Assembly (NCBI GenBank): GCA_013368315.1 | Contig: JAACJM010000063.1 | Coordinates: forward strand, 1-64,000 | DNA from: Tetrapyrgos nigripes | Taxonomy: Eukaryota > Basidiomycota > Agaricomycetes > Agaricales > Campanellaceae | Direction of reading: 5' to 3' | Length of the DNA: 64,000 bases | Shown: piece by piece, positions 22,352-34,200 of the stretch | Layout: each line of letters starts with the position of its first letter | Position numbering within the stretch: the first letter of the stretch is position 1 | The notes under the pieces: generated by a model | Told to the model about the DNA's origin: nothing | Databases searched by the model: none | Seen by the model: the letters and a program-made list of their open reading frames with translations, nothing else | Made by a program: the position numbers and the translations under genes

Positions 22352-24052
22352 TCACTTCTCCTCAGCCTCCTCATCATCCTCTTCAAAGGTCTCCTCACCT
22401 GCTGCTCCTACTGCACCTGGATTGCAGAATACTGCTCCACTCTTAGCACCTTCAAGGTCAATGACGATGTTGTGGAGAATAATTGCTATGGTGATCCACC
22501 TGCATGCTCGAACATGATCCTTCTTGGAGTTGATAGCTACCCGTAGACCCCACAAGCATTGCCACTGTCCTTTTAGCGTACCCATGCAGTGCTCTGAACG
22601 AACACGCAGCTTGGAAAGAGCCTTGTCAAATACTTGATTATGAGCCTGATCAGCTGCTGGACATTTGTGAATGGTCTGCATTCTCTTTGTCCTTGCATAT
22701 GCTGAATCACCCCATGCAAACTCCTTGTCCTGATACAGGGACTTTGGATACTTGAATGCGCATGTATACTCAAATGCTGAAGTATCATGAGCAGAGCCAG
22801 GTGGTCCATGCGAGTAATCAACAATGCGGAGATTGGAGGGAACATTGCCAATCTAACAGAGAGCTTAGACTGAGAATAAACAAGGGAGGTCGAACATACC
22901 TGAGCATTCAAACCATAGTTACATTTCCGCGTATAATATGTGGCTCCATCCAATCCTGGACGAGTATACAGAGGAATAATAGTACCATACATCAAGTAGC
23001 CATCCCTCCAGGACCCATGAAAACCCAGATGCTCATCAATCCACTTTTTTTCAACTTCTTTCTCTTCATCTGTCAAAGGCCGCACAAATATACCATGTAG
23101 CGACTCAATGGCCTCGAAGCAGCAATCTGTGTACAGCTCAACAGCACCCTCTGATAAGCCAGCCATGCGCGCAACATCACCAATAGATGCACCATTACCA
23201 TATCGACCCTGTAGAGAAAGGGTACTCGTTAGTACTACGATAGGTACCCAGAGTCACACAGAATAAGTGAGACGACTGTATTAATACAGTACCTGTAGAG
23301 AAAGGGTACTCGTTAGTACTACGATAGGTACTGTATGTAAGTAGTCAGTAAATATAGTAAGTATAGAGATGAATTGAATACATACCCCAGAGTCACACAG
23401 AATAAGTGAGACGACTGGGGTCTAAACTACGAAAAGGCAAAGTATATGTGACGCGGGTGTTGAACCCGGGTTAGGTGCCTTGGAGTATGAGGATGAAAGG
23501 ATTAGCAGTAAAGATAGACGGATAAAATGGAAAAGGAAATAGCCCCTATCTAGGGACTCTTATTCTCGACAGACCCATCCTGTACAGTGTAACAGCGAGT
23601 TGTACTTCAACAGGTGCTTGGGGGTTGTTCGAGTTGTTGGTAAAGACAGGATGGTCCTCAACGAGATCCAAGATAGCTATGAAAACCCTTGGACTCACAC
23701 GGACCATATCCATGAAGCGCTGGTGATCTGGGTCATTAGGGCTGAGGGCGTAGTCTGCAAGAAGGTGAAGTTGGCCAGATTTGATCACCTGAGTGCGGGG
23801 CTGTAGATATCGTGTTTTCTCGAGTTTTCCTAGGATAGCTAGGTCCAACTGAAGTTGGGCAAGCATTTCAATGAGCCTTTCCTCGTGTGGATTGGAACTG
23901 GTGCTGCTATCATCGGAGCCAGAAGTATTTGATGACTCGTCTGAAGAGTTGTCTTCCTCATCCCCAGAAGCAAAAGAAGCCAGCTTTGTGAAGTTTCGGA
24001 AGAGCATATGAAACAAGTAAGCTTTTCGGTACTGGTCATGAAGGTTTTCCAT
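22352..24052 (-). pseudogene. Harbinger DDE transposase (DDE_Tnp_4 type), interrupted by a solo LTR
   Basis: Exon 1 runs from 24052 (MENLHDQYRKAYLF) through a Ser/Asp-rich acidic linker to LYRMG, where the LTR at 23210-23571 sits. Removing the LTR plus one GACCC TSD joins LYRMG to RYGNGASIGDVARMAG without a frame change. The frame continues to NYGLNAQ at 22900. A 46-bp intron (22899-22854) leads to IGNVPSNLRIVDYS. The catalytic triad is visible as VDYSHGPPGSAHD, WGDSAY and RVRSEHCMG. The C-terminus is acidic and ends at 22352. Apart from the LTR the frame looks intact, so inactivation was probably recent. The cleavage-nuclease role is known for the family. Confidence 0.85.
23210..23571 (+). 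mobile_element. Solo LTR (362 bp) inside the Harbinger transposase gene
   Basis: Ends are TGTAGAGAA...TTCTCGACA, an inverted repeat. Perfect 5-bp TSD GACCC at 23205-23209 and 23572-23576. Internally a ~38-bp unit starting TGTAGAGAAAGGGTACTCG is present twice (23210 and 23294), and the block CAGAGTCACACAGAATAAGT also occurs twice. Same family as 9596-10157. No matching internal region was recognised in the window, so the superfamily is unassigned. Confidence 0.85.
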
Positions 24053-24225
24053 AGCTATTGTAGAGGAAGAGTTACAAAAGCGTTGAGTAAAGCATGAGCT
24101 ATTTTATTGATCGATGAAAGCCATGCGTGATTACTGTTTAAGGTATGTATGACATTATGTAAGCCTAGAAGAAAGCCAACGATCGTTACCAACAGTCATT
24201 AGTACCAACTTTGAACGAGGCTATT

Positions 24226-25170
24226 TATTGCTAACATTAGAATACAAACTTGACTTGTCACTTGAGAGCTCAGAGGATCAAAACTTGAAAGGGAGCGATG
24301 GCTGGGGAGTGGGGACGAGACTGGACAAGACGCGAAAAGTTACAAGTCCATAGCCGAGCGCAAGTATATCTTGGCGTCCTTGGCAGTATGCTGGGTCGCG
24401 GAGTTCCTAAAGGCGCCACGTCAATGAGTGCTCTCGCTTATTCCCTCTTTCCTCATTACCACCATCATCACCCCCAACAGCAACGCTCGCTCCCTCAGGT
24501 CCCCGTGAAGAAGTCATGCACTCCGTGAACACATAGTAAGCTCCCTTTCTCCTTCCCTTCCTGGTCCCTTCTTCCGATTTGGTTGTCTAAGATTACTGGG
24601 CCAACTTGGACTGAGCGGCGGTGGATACACAATTTCCAGTTGGGTCTTCGGTACGTTTCTTGCCTATTTCAATGCACGATTGGTACTCATATCAGTATAT
24701 CTTCAGTGCGCAGGAGCATGTCTGGCTTGCGGTAATTGTAAGTCTCATATTTACATTCCTTACGACCAATACAGACACAGACACTGTTCTACAGTATTTA
24801 GGATGGATGGAAGGGCAGTAAAAGATGGGGTATACTGACTAGTCGGTAGTCACTTAAGGAGTCGAAGTAATGATTGTTACTACATACGTAGGATTAGTTG
24901 TATTAGTTGTACGTTTGTGCCTAGATTCTTAAATGTGATACTGTTCTCTCTATTCTTCCAATGCCACTGTGAATCCAAAATACCTCAAAAAGCATCCAAA
25001 ACGTCTCGAAAGGCATCCAAAATCCTACCAAAAGCCAGTCAAAAGGGAGAGAAATTTTGAGAAGGGGCACCCTAAAATCTCAGGAAAATTTTGGGAAATC
25101 CCCGACATTTCCGCAAATTTCCGGGATACAGTTTTCCTGATGGTGCCGCGCGCAGCGATGGCCCACATTT
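24226..25170. other. No supported gene
   Basis: Short ORFs only. The 24298-24528 plus-strand frame includes a His/Gln run and has no recognisable domain. The segment 24970-25090 has repeated AAAAGCATCCAAAA-like words. Confidence 0.35.
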
Positions 25171-25177
25171 CCCTCGT

Positions 25178-25707
25178 ACGAAAATGAGATCTATTTAGGA
25201 GCTAGATATAAGTCCAAAAAGATAATGTATTCGTAAGCTAGATATTTGAATAGAAACTTGATATAAGTATACGGAAACCTTTTGGTGCATTTGATTGATG
25301 AACAGGCACATTTCGTATCAAATGAAAAGAAGTACAAAAAGACCTCAAATCGGGGCTCCGGACATGGCTACGGTTATGCGATCAAAAAGAGCATATATCT
25401 GAATGTCGCGATAGTTCATTTCTCCGTAGTACGGATATGCCACACAATTGAAATGAACTATTGGCACCCTTACCAGGAAGCCGGACTTATTGTCTTTCTG
25501 GACTCATATCCGTAACCATGTCCGGAGCCGATTTGAGGTCTTTTTGTACTTTCTTTCATAGATTTGATACGAAATGTGTCTGTTCCTCAATCAAATGCAC
25601 CAAAATGTTTCCGTATATATCAAATTTCTATTCAAATATCTAGCTTACGAATACATTATCTTTTTGGACTTATATCTAGCTGGTAAATAGATCTCATTTT
25701 CGTACAC
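25178..25707. mobile_element. Foldback element with ~200-bp inverted arms
   Basis: Sequence from GTACGAAAATGAGATCTATT near 25178 to about 25377 is repeated, reverse-complemented, from about 25505 to 25707. Shared blocks are GCTAGATATAAGTCCAAAAA, GATAATGTATTCGTAAGCTA and AAAAAGACCTCAAATCGG. A unique centre of about 130 bp separates the arms. Arm identity is roughly 90% by eye. I found no clear TSD and no coding region, so the superfamily is unassigned. Confidence 0.75.
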
Positions 25708-26225
25708 ATATCAGGTCATCTATCCGTCGAGCGGATATTTTTGTCTTTTCAGCGTGACTAGTCTCGAGTATCCAGACTATATACACATCTTGACACACTT
25801 CGTGTGGTGTATATAGTCTGGTGCAAACTTATAGGCAAGAGCAGTGCTGAAAAGTTATGACATAATCACCAGATATTCTCACAGCTAATTTCCTTTCATT
25901 TTCGCTCCTACTTCCACTCAAAGAATATATGTTATTTGACAAATCTTTAGTGTGAACATTTCTGAGTCTACATGCCAAAAATTATGAGCGGAAACGAAGC
26001 AGAACTCGCAAAAATGCCCGCAGTCCATTTCTGTGTCAACACAGCCACTTCTGCTTCAGTCTTTTGGCTGCACTTTTCTCCCCTCCATAAGTAGTACTTC
26101 TAGTCTACATCTCAAGCCAAATTTTTTTACTCTTTTTACTCTGCTGTCACTATGTATGTCAAAGAAAAGTTGGAGTAATTTGGTGCAGAAATGCGCATGC
26201 CTTTGCATTGCTGGCGTTGATTACG
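25708..26225. other. No supported gene; fragment related to the 41.56 kb MITE
   Basis: The segment 25728-25760 (CGTCGAGCGGATATTTTTGT then CTTTTCAGCG) matches an end of the small MITE at 41560-41716, and GTGCTGAAAAG at about 25843 resembles the other end. The tract 25780-25825 is an inverted repeat of GACTATATACAC. Confidence 0.4.
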
Positions 26226-26650
26226 GAATATGTCGGTGCGGGCCACTGTATACAGCGGCAGGTACGAGTTCTCATCCCATTGCACAAAACGCAATAGACT
26301 CTGAAGAGGTAGATGTGGGCCATAGACTGGTAACTGGTTTGTTGCTCGACAAAAGTTGAACAGAATTTGTGGAGAAGCTTGGTGCTGAGTCTGCCGAGCG
26401 GACGGAATAGGATATGGCCATTTGAGCTCACAATAAGAATATGTCAGTGCGGGCCACTGTATACAGCGGCAGGTATGAGTCCTCATCCCATTGCAACAAA
26501 TGCAATAGACTCTGAAGAGGTAGATGTGGGTCATGGACTGGGCACTGGTCACTGGTCACTGGTTCTTTGCTCAATGAAAGTTGATGGAGAATTTGCGGAG
26601 AAGCTTGGTGCTGAGTCTGCCGAGCTGATGGAATAGGATATATTTTCCCG
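26226..26650. repeat. Direct duplication, two units of ~212 bp
   Basis: Units begin GAATATGTC at 26226 and 26438. They share GTGCGGGCCACTGTATACAG, CAATAGACTCTGAAGAGG, GGAGAAGCTTGGTGCTGAGT and GCCATTTGAGCTCACAATAA. The second unit has a short local triplication of CACTGGT. No function is apparent. Confidence 0.8.
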
Positions 26651-27168
26651 GGATACTAAAAATGCGGCCATTTGAGCTCACAATAAGACTCGTCCTATAA
26701 ATAGAACTCGTAAATAACTTTACAGTGCTGCCCGCGCTGCGAGATTACCATAAGACTAGAAGAGTACTGACTGGAGCAGGATCAACGTCAAAGTAGGTTC
26801 AATGAAACAGGTTACAAGCGTCTGACATCTAAAAGAGTAGAAAGCGGGCCAGAAATATGGAGCAAGAAACGACACTTTCTTATCCAGGTTTTCAGCTGTA
26901 TCATAATTTGGTACTGTTACAGTGTGTATTGACGTTCAGCGGGTACCTAATACAAGTTTGGAAGCACACTTAAACTAAAAATTCTACGACTCGAATGATA
27001 CTTTAACTCCGGGAATCGCACGCCTGAAATAAGAAGTAATAGTGATTGGGAGACCTGAAAAAGTCCTTGGGAAGTTCAAAAACTGCGAAAGCGAGGGAAA
27101 ATACAGTCCAAGATTGAAAAGGATAGGAGAGAAAGTTCAAAGAGCACATTCGAGAGAGATCACACAGA

Positions 27169-28440
27169 TTATAGAGATTGAGTTCGGGCAAGGCGAAGAG
27201 TGACCTTAGCACGACTTTTACTTAATTCTGTTCGGTCTGATCTCTTCCTCTCTATCACAGCATAATCTTTATTACTGGCACCACCTGTAGACACCTCCCC
27301 ATGATACCCATGATGCCCATGCAAACCAACAAGAGGATTTTCCCCCGACCAAAAAGCCATCGAATTCCGATTCCCCGATTCGAGATCACTATCGTGGTTT
27401 GTGAATCCGATGACTGAAATGTGGTTGTGCCCATTAGAATCCCCGTGCCCGTCTTTCTCTGGGTTGGATATGGTAATGTCGTAGATAACGACATTGGTTC
27501 CGTCGATTGAAGATTGTTGTTGAATAACGAGGAGGACGATGGATGGATAGATACCCTATGCGGAATCATTAGCTACTTAGGTGTATAACTCATATGTTGA
27601 GCTATATAGCTCACCGCAAGAATAGGCGAAATAACAGCAAAAGACTGTACAAACATCTCCAAGGAACTAAGGGATGATGAATCTCCGTTGTGTAGGGCGA
27701 CGGAGGCGTTGATTGCCTACAGATAAAGGAGCATGAATTATTGTGAGCTGTGCAGACCCCATCCACGAGCTCACCTGAACGGCACAGAAGAAGAAGCCGC
27801 ATTCGATGAGGATGATGAGGATTCGGTAAGGCACAGACTTCCCCAAGCTTGTGGTCCCCCACGCCCGGCGGATTTGCCTGGATCGTAAATGAACGATTGT
27901 GCCATTGAGATTCGACAAGTATGCTTCGGCTCAACACATAGGCTCGACACATACCAAACTTTAACAAGAATAAGAGTCGTTGCGGCGAAGTTAACAGAGA
28001 GAGACACAAGCATCGAAGAGGAATCAAGTCTCTGCCAGCCGTCGACCTTGGACGCATCCCCTGCAGCGCGGATGTTGATGACAACGGTATTGAATCCATC
28101 CGCAATAGCAATGCCTGTTTTTTGCGTAAATTGAGTAGCAGTACACCAAGCCAATCAGTAAAACACACTTACATGCGCTCGCAAAAATCCAGAAGCTAAA
28201 TATATATCTAAGATAGTACTGCTTTTCAGGCCACAGGCACAGAGCACGCCATACGACGATGGAATCTGCTGCTATGAACTATCGTGGACAAGTATCTGTT
28301 AGTCTATCATCTATATCACAAAGGGATACAAACTTGCATTGATTCCTTGAAGAAAAGGTGTAACAGAAAATAGCTTTTCGTATACAAGCTCGCCACCGTT
28401 TATTATGACCGCTGATTGGGTGGAAGATGTAGTTTTCAAC
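27169..28440 (-). CDS. Multi-exon multi-pass membrane protein, basidiomycete 7-TM-like family
   Basis: Exons read leftward. About 28285-28172: DSIVVWRALCLWPEKQYYL. About 28105-27956: IAIADGFNTVVINIRAAGD and the TM segment SLSVNFAATTLILVKVW. Around 27920-27775: IRRAWGTTSLG and TM segment YRILIILIECGFFFCAVQ. Then 27716-27615 (34 codons, ISPILA at its end) and 27555-27169 (GIYPSIVLLVIQQQ, then a soluble His/Gly/Ser-rich tail). Donors and acceptors GT...AG fit in frame for the last two introns. Motif order (IVVWRA...LW, N.....L...KVW, LIE.G....A, GIYP..V) matches a large mushroom membrane protein family of unknown function. A possible N-terminal exon (GGELVYEKLFSVTPFLQG) lies at about 28405-28335. 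The splice site near 27955 does not fit cleanly, so one exon is approximate. Confidence 0.6.
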
Positions 28441-29336
28441 GACGACGATGGAGAACCAAGCAGTTGTGGAAAAAAATATGAGAGTGAATAATGCTAGATG
28501 ACATCTTGTGGGTGTGCGTTTGGCTTGACGGCGGACGTGTCGTCGCCTAAATGGATGTTATATGTTAACATAGTTAAGTGCTAACAGAGGCCGCCAGATG
28601 CAACGCGCACCAAGTGATCTGAAATGCAGCTAATGCAATGGGCACGTAGAGTCCTGTGGGGGTATGATGTCAGGGCCAAGAAAAGCAGGCGATACCTCTA
28701 TCGTACTCACCATACGCCAGACTGACGCTCTGCACCCTGATCAGCGAAAAGTATGTGCTATAGCCAATCCGATTAGCGGGTTCATCACAGGAATCCATTA
28801 TGTTGCTCAAGGGAAGGGCCCGCTTATGTTCTTGGGGAGACGCATTCCTTCCTATAAGTACATAAAGTGGGACAGTCTTTGGTTCTTTGCGAGTGGAGTT
28901 TACTATGCGGGCCGTAGCCGAAGTATCAATTAGTGAGGAAGGCCAGATGAGCCAGCAGCGCCATTGGCGGATGAGCTTGGGAACTGTCACTGTCGGATGA
29001 TATCTCAGTCTACAGCCTTCGTGATGGAGAATTGTTGAATAACGTTCACTCACCTCCCAGTGGGCCTTGTAGAAGTTGGGAAGATGAGAATAAGTTGGGT
29101 CACAGAAGTTGTTAGAAGTTGACTCTGAGTCTGAACAGGTGACCTGCGAGATGGCGAATGCGATTGGAGCTTTGAGGTATAGACAGTGATACTGTGCCTG
29201 TCAAGTGAGCCCAAAAATAAATATCAGTACCTAGGTTGAAGGGTTCTAGTAATCTTGGACAGTGACGAAGACAAGTCGTCAGGAATGATGCTTGTTTGGA
29301 CGGAACTTTCGAGTCATCGAACTTAAACAACTCCAC
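28441..29336 (-). other. Possible exons of an unrecognised minus-strand gene
   Basis: A frame starts MELFKFDDSKVPSKQASF at 29336. A consistent 33-bp intron (donor GTACTG near 29230, acceptor TTGACAG) leads to YHCLYLKAPIAFAISQV and FCDPTYSHLPNFYKAHWE, followed by a donor GTGAGT. Near 28655-28585 LYVPIALAAFQITWCALH could be a membrane segment of the same or the neighbouring gene. I cannot name the product; this is weak. Confidence 0.25.
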
Positions 29337-29650
29337 TCTACATCACAGACAGCATCACCCTTGTACAAAGATCCCGTGCTGGTTAGAGTTCCAACGGAGT
29401 TCATTTGAATTAGCCCCAAATCCCTTTACGCTACAACTAATAAATGTGAGTTTGTTCATCATCACACAGAGCGTTTGAACTTCTAAAATAATTTTGGCGC
29501 TCTGATCATTTCGTCTTATGGGCTACCACTACGGAACTTTGGAGTCTTGAACTTAAATAACTCCACTCTATATCACAGACAGCGTCACCCTTGAAAGATC
29601 CTGTGCTGGTTGGAGTTCCAATGGAGTTCACTTTAATTAGTCTCAAGTTA
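29301..29650. repeat. Direct duplication at 231-bp spacing
   Basis: CGGAACTTT...CGAACTTAAA, AACTCCACTCTACATCACAG and GTTCCAACGGAGTTCA at 29301-29405 recur with few changes at 29532-29630. It overlaps the start of the possible minus-strand exon at 29336, which argues against that exon being under coding constraint. Confidence 0.7.
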
Positions 29651-30379
29651 ACCCATCAGAGCTTTTGTTAGTTCAACTTGATATATGATATCTCTTTAGC
29701 GCATTGTGATCATCTGGTTTGTAATGACTTCTTCTTACAGCTTCTGCCGCTTTCGAGCATTTGGTTTTTCCGCCGTTCTTGCGACATCTGAGGCGATAGC
29801 TCCTGAGAAAATGTCTTCTTTTTTGTTCATCTTTAATGTAGAGATGCTGTTTCCACTGATCAACAAAATATATCTACTGGCCCTCCCTCCGATCTCTGCT
29901 CAAAGTCGAGCGCTTTGGCTTGGGCATTCCGTGATTTTCTTCTGCATTAGAATAGGTAGTATGACCATCATCAGTGGTTTCTGGTTCATCTACTGATCAA
30001 CTAGATCTTTGCTCCTGGTGACTTGTAGTTCTTGATAAAAGGCTGCTTGGTACTCAAAAATATGAGCAGCCTGGTTAAACCAAGCCTGATCGGGATCACA
30101 GTTCAGTTTAATGCTGGTTAAACTGAATTCGTTAATGGTTTAACAGCCTGTCATTGCACAATGAGTTGTAGCGACATGATACATGGTTAATCCAGTTAAA
30201 CCTGGGTGTACTGATAGCGGAAGGGGAAGAATGAGTCATTGAGGTAAAATGAAAACATACGGTCAATCCAAACAGGTTCAACGGCAATACAAGAGTAGAG
30301 ATGAAGGCTGCACGCGAACCGTTTAACGCGTTAAACCAGAAAAGGAAGCAGGAGGAAATTAAATTCGCGGAGGACTGGG
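29651..30379. other. No supported gene; GGTTTAAC-rich stretch
   Basis: Between 30070 and 30340 GGTTTAAC/GTTAAACC words recur in both orientations, including GTTTAACGCGTTAAAC at 30322-30337. This may be a small insertion that broke the neighbouring esterase reading frame, but no clean ends or TSD were found. Confidence 0.4.
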
Positions 30380-30952
30380 AGATCTTCAGGCGCTGGTATG
30401 CTGAGCTGGGAGCCAGGCACATAAACACTAGAATGCATATGTTAGAGTAATTCGCACGAGAGAATGATTTACGAGGGTTTACTTCAGGAAAAGACAATCC
30501 TCGTTCTCAGTAAAGACTTGATTGCGTTTCTGAATACCTGAGCTACTATTTTTGAAAGGGCTACCAGCCGCAGAACGAAACGGAGCCTGTGGACATTGTG
30601 CCGGTTGTGTATTGGCTATCTGTAGACCCGCTGTCGTATCAGGGGTCTGGGGAGCTTTCCACCTCGATGAACCTAAGGTGAGAATCAGAAATCACGAATG
30701 AAACTCATAAAAGAAGAAGTAACGCTGACCGGCTGTGGGCTTTGCATAACGAAGACCAAGAAATCTGACGCTGGAAGAAGTTTCATTGAAAAATCCTTGG
30801 TATTTTGCATAGCCAAGGTCAACAATAAGACGAGTATCGTTGCTCGAAGAGTTCTCGATGGATCGAGCCGAAAGACCAGCAGAAGCATATGCGGCTTGAG
30901 CTATGAGCAAAAGCGGAAGCCACGAGAGAAACGAGTACTTGAAGCCCTTCAA
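30380..30952 (-). pseudogene. Truncated type-B carboxylesterase/lipase (N-terminal exons only)
   Basis: Exon 1 starts MKGFKYSFLSWLPLLLIAQA at 30952, a clear secretion signal peptide, and continues to FLGLRYAKPTAG, the family's N-terminal block. After an intron, about 30680-30490 reads RWKAPQTPDTTAG, then FTENEDCLFL, the ExEDCLxLN signature with its disulphide Cys. A 50-60-bp intron leads to NVYVPGSQLSIPAPEDLPVL. The WIHGGG oxyanion block that should follow is absent and the frame fails in GTTTAAC-rich sequence. I found no GESAG nucleophile motif downstream, so no active enzyme is made from this copy. A copia element ends 17 bp upstream of the start codon. Confidence 0.8.
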
Positions 30953-30969
30953 TTCTGAAACTGATTTGA

Positions 30970-31205
30970 TAATAGACTTAGGTTATCTTAGCGAATAGTC
31001 TTAGTGAGAGTCACAAAGTGGGGGGTAAGAGCGTGCGAACGTATCTCGCTTGACTCTCAAGTATATATCATTAATCAAAGTAGTATAACAATATAAATAG
31101 TCTAAGTATATCCGTATGATCATTTGACCGTATGTCCGCAGTACTTGATTGATTGCCGTATGCGTAGTAGCTTAGTAATATGATCGTTATCATTAAATTC
31201 CAACA
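30970..31205 (-). repeat. 3' LTR of the copia element (236 bp)
   Basis: On the minus strand it begins TGTTGGAATTTAATG and ends GTCTATTA. It matches the 5' LTR from 30978 to 31205 without a visible difference. The outermost eight bases (TAATAGAC versus TATTAGAG on the plus strand) differ at two positions. Confidence 0.95.
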
Positions 31206-31216
31206 CTCCCCTTCAA
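31206..31216 (-). promoter_or_regulatory. Polypurine tract of the copia element
   Basis: The minus strand reads TTGAAGGGGAG immediately before the TGTTGG start of the 3' LTR. It is the expected plus-strand primer site for reverse transcription. The ORF stop codon (31213-31215) overlaps it. Confidence 0.85.
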
Positions 31217-34200
31217 GCGGATATCCCTAGTAATCGGGAGAAACGCTTGATCTTATCAGCGGAGAGAGCTTTCGTAAGTATATCCGCAAGTTGATCATTA
31301 GTTGACACATGTTTAACTCGTATGTATCGTTGATGTATCCGATCAGTAAGGAAGTTTTTACGGATATTGAAATGCTTAGTTCTCTGAGTATGTTGTTCTT
31401 CAGGAGCACGTATAATTGCCAAAGTAGATGCACTATCTGAGTTGATAAGTACTGGCTCCTGTTCGGCATTTAGAATTTCTTCTATAAAACCTTTCAAATA
31501 AATAGCTTCTTGTGAGGCATGTGCGAGTGCGCAAAGTTCAGCCTCAGTAACTGATAAAGTTACCAGTGTGCCTCGCTTACTTGACCAAGAAATAAGCGAT
31601 TCAGCAAATTTGAATGCATAGCCCATGATTGGTTTATTGCCATACGTGGACATACCATCAGAGTCGGCAAATCCATAAGTAGAAGTGATAGTAGGGCTCC
31701 CTAGGTTGAGCCAGTAATCGCAAGTTCCTTTTAGATAAAGATAGCATTGTTTAGCTGCAGCGTAATGCTCTTCACCTGGATCATTAAGGTATCTTGCTAG
31801 TTGACCAGTACAATATGTAATGTCTGGCCTAGTACAGTCAGCGACATATCGTAAACCACCGACTAGTGACATATAGTGTTTAATAGCAGCGGCGTCCTGT
31901 TGCAGTTCACTCCCAGGTCTAGGGCTAAGATTTTGCCCGGGTAGCATAGGTGTACGGCGTGCATGTAATTGGTCAAAATTGTATCGTTTGAGAATATTCT
32001 CAATGTAATGTTTCTGACGGAGTTTAATAGTATGATTATTCCTATCTCGTTGAATTTCCATACCGAGAATCCAGTGGATTTCTCCACCGTCAGTGACTTG
32101 GACGTGTCCACTAAGTGCAGTAACAAAAGCTTGTGCAGTAGCTTTGTTGATAGTACATAAAGTAATGTCATCGACGTGACAAGATAGTATTAAAATGAGT
32201 TTATTCTCATGATATCGGTAGAATACCGCATTATCGTAAGTAGACTTCTTAAGTCCTAGTAACTTTATGAGAATATTGCATAATTTTTCATACCATCGAC
32301 GACCAGCTTGTTTCAACCCATATAGAGTCTTTCTGAGTTTAAGTACGTAGCCTTCAGGTAAGTTAGGTAGTAAATTACCCGGAGGTGGACGAAGGTATAA
32401 TGTTTCCTCGTCAGTAACGTTTCCGTAAAGATAGGCAGATTTAATATCAATCTGAGTAGTTTCATAGTCTAATGAAGCTGCAAGAGCAAGTATAAAACGT
32501 GTACTGCTCATGCGTGCTACAGGGGCAAAGATATCATTTGCGTAGTAATCAATGCCTTCTTGTTGACTAAAGCCTTGTGCTACTAGTCTAGATTTCAATT
32601 TGGTCTGTTTGCCAAGTTCGTACTTAGTTTTGTAGACAAATCTGGAACCAATGATATTCGCATCAGCAGGAGGTTTGACGTATTCCCAGGTTCCTAGACT
32701 TTCTAGAGATTCTATCTCAGTTTTCATGGAATCAAACCATGCGTCACGTTGTGGATGATTGAGTACATCCTTGAATGAAATTGGATCGCCAACGTTATCA
32801 GCGTAGTAAACATTGAATTCTGTTAAGAAGAAAGCAATGTTTTGTTCAACTTCATCGTAAAGTAAACCTCTGGCTTCTTGGATCCTTTTTGATCGTCTTG
32901 GGCCATCAGGTTGTTTAGTTTCGTCTTCGTCGACATCCATTGGTTCAGGTTCGTGTTCCTGAGAAGTTGGAGTTTCATTTGTATTTTCTTCTGTAGTTTC
33001 TAATGGTTCTTGATTTTTGTTTTGTAACTCCCCTTCAACTTGCGATTTGGACGTTAAGAATTGCAAGTTGCGTTCTACATTCACTTTAGTACCAAAGTAG
33101 ACATAATGGCCTTTTGAATGATCGTCAAAGCCTAACCAAACTCCACGTTTTCCTTTAGGAGTTAGTTTACTAGTTCTTGCTTCGTCATATACAATGCAAG
33201 GTGTACCAAAGCTATGTAGATTGTCTAAGTTTGCGTTAACACCATAACGTTTAAAATAGGGAGTTTGCATTTTTAATGCAGTTTTCGGAGATCTATTAAG
33301 TATGTACATAGTATAAAGTCCTGCATGCCACCATAAACGATTAGGTAGTTTTCCAGTATGCAGATTAACACGAATACCATTCATGATATGCTGATGTATG
33401 TTTTCAGCAACTCCGTTTTGCTGAGGCGTGTCATGAACTGTATAACGTGCAATTGTACCTTGTGCTTTCAGATAGTTTTTGAATGCACCCGAAGTAAATA
33501 CGGCATCGTTGTCTGATTGTAGAATTTTAACTTTGATACCATATTGCGTAAATAGTTCAGTAGTAAATGTAACCCATTGGGTATAAGCTTCGTCTTTTGT
33601 TTTAAGTGGAGATAATATTAACCAACGCGTACAGTCGTCGACGATGGTTAACCAGTATTTGTAGCCTTCGATAGAGGCAGTTCGTAATGGACCAAATATA
33701 TCAATATGAAAATGGTCTCCGAAGTTTTCTGCTAATTCTGAGGTACGTTGTTTCGGAACAGAAAGTCTGTGTATATTATTGATGATGCAGTCTTCGCATT
33801 GAGTTTCTGTCCAATCATCAATAATGGTTGTAATAATAGATTTATCTGTTTTTAGTAATGTTTTTAGATTTGTATAACTCATATGACCAATTTGTTTGTG
33901 AAGTTCGTATAAACTTAAAGTAGCAACGTTATCACTCAATTTTTTAGTTGTGATGGAGTAAAGTTTGGCGCTTTCGTGTATAACGCCAATGAAATTGTCC
34001 TTGTCATTCCGTATTATACATAAATGATCATGAAAAGTAAAAGTATAGTCCGCTTTTTGTGAAATACTGATTAAAGTAAACGGAAGTTTTGAGTTATAGT
34101 ATACATTTTTAAGAGTGATCGATGAAGACTCACCATTGTCCTTCCTAATTTCTACCCGCATATCGCCTGCTAATTGAAGATCTAGATGCTCTGAATTGGC

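Larger units (their letters stand above)
20464..24222. mobile_element. PIF/Harbinger DNA transposon with two genes and two nested insertions
   Basis: The terminal inverted repeats run about 47 bp: AGCCTTGTTCAAAGTTGATA... on the left and, reverse-complemented, AGCCTCGTTCAAAGTTGGTA... on the right, both continuing through GACTGTTGGTAA. A 3-bp repeat ATT lies at 20461-20463 and 24223-24225, the TSD size of this superfamily. Inside are a plus-strand accessory gene (20563-22168) and a minus-strand DDE transposase gene (24052-22352), tail to tail. The accessory gene holds a hAT-like MITE and the transposase gene a solo LTR. Without these the element would be about 3.0 kb. Confidence 0.85.
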
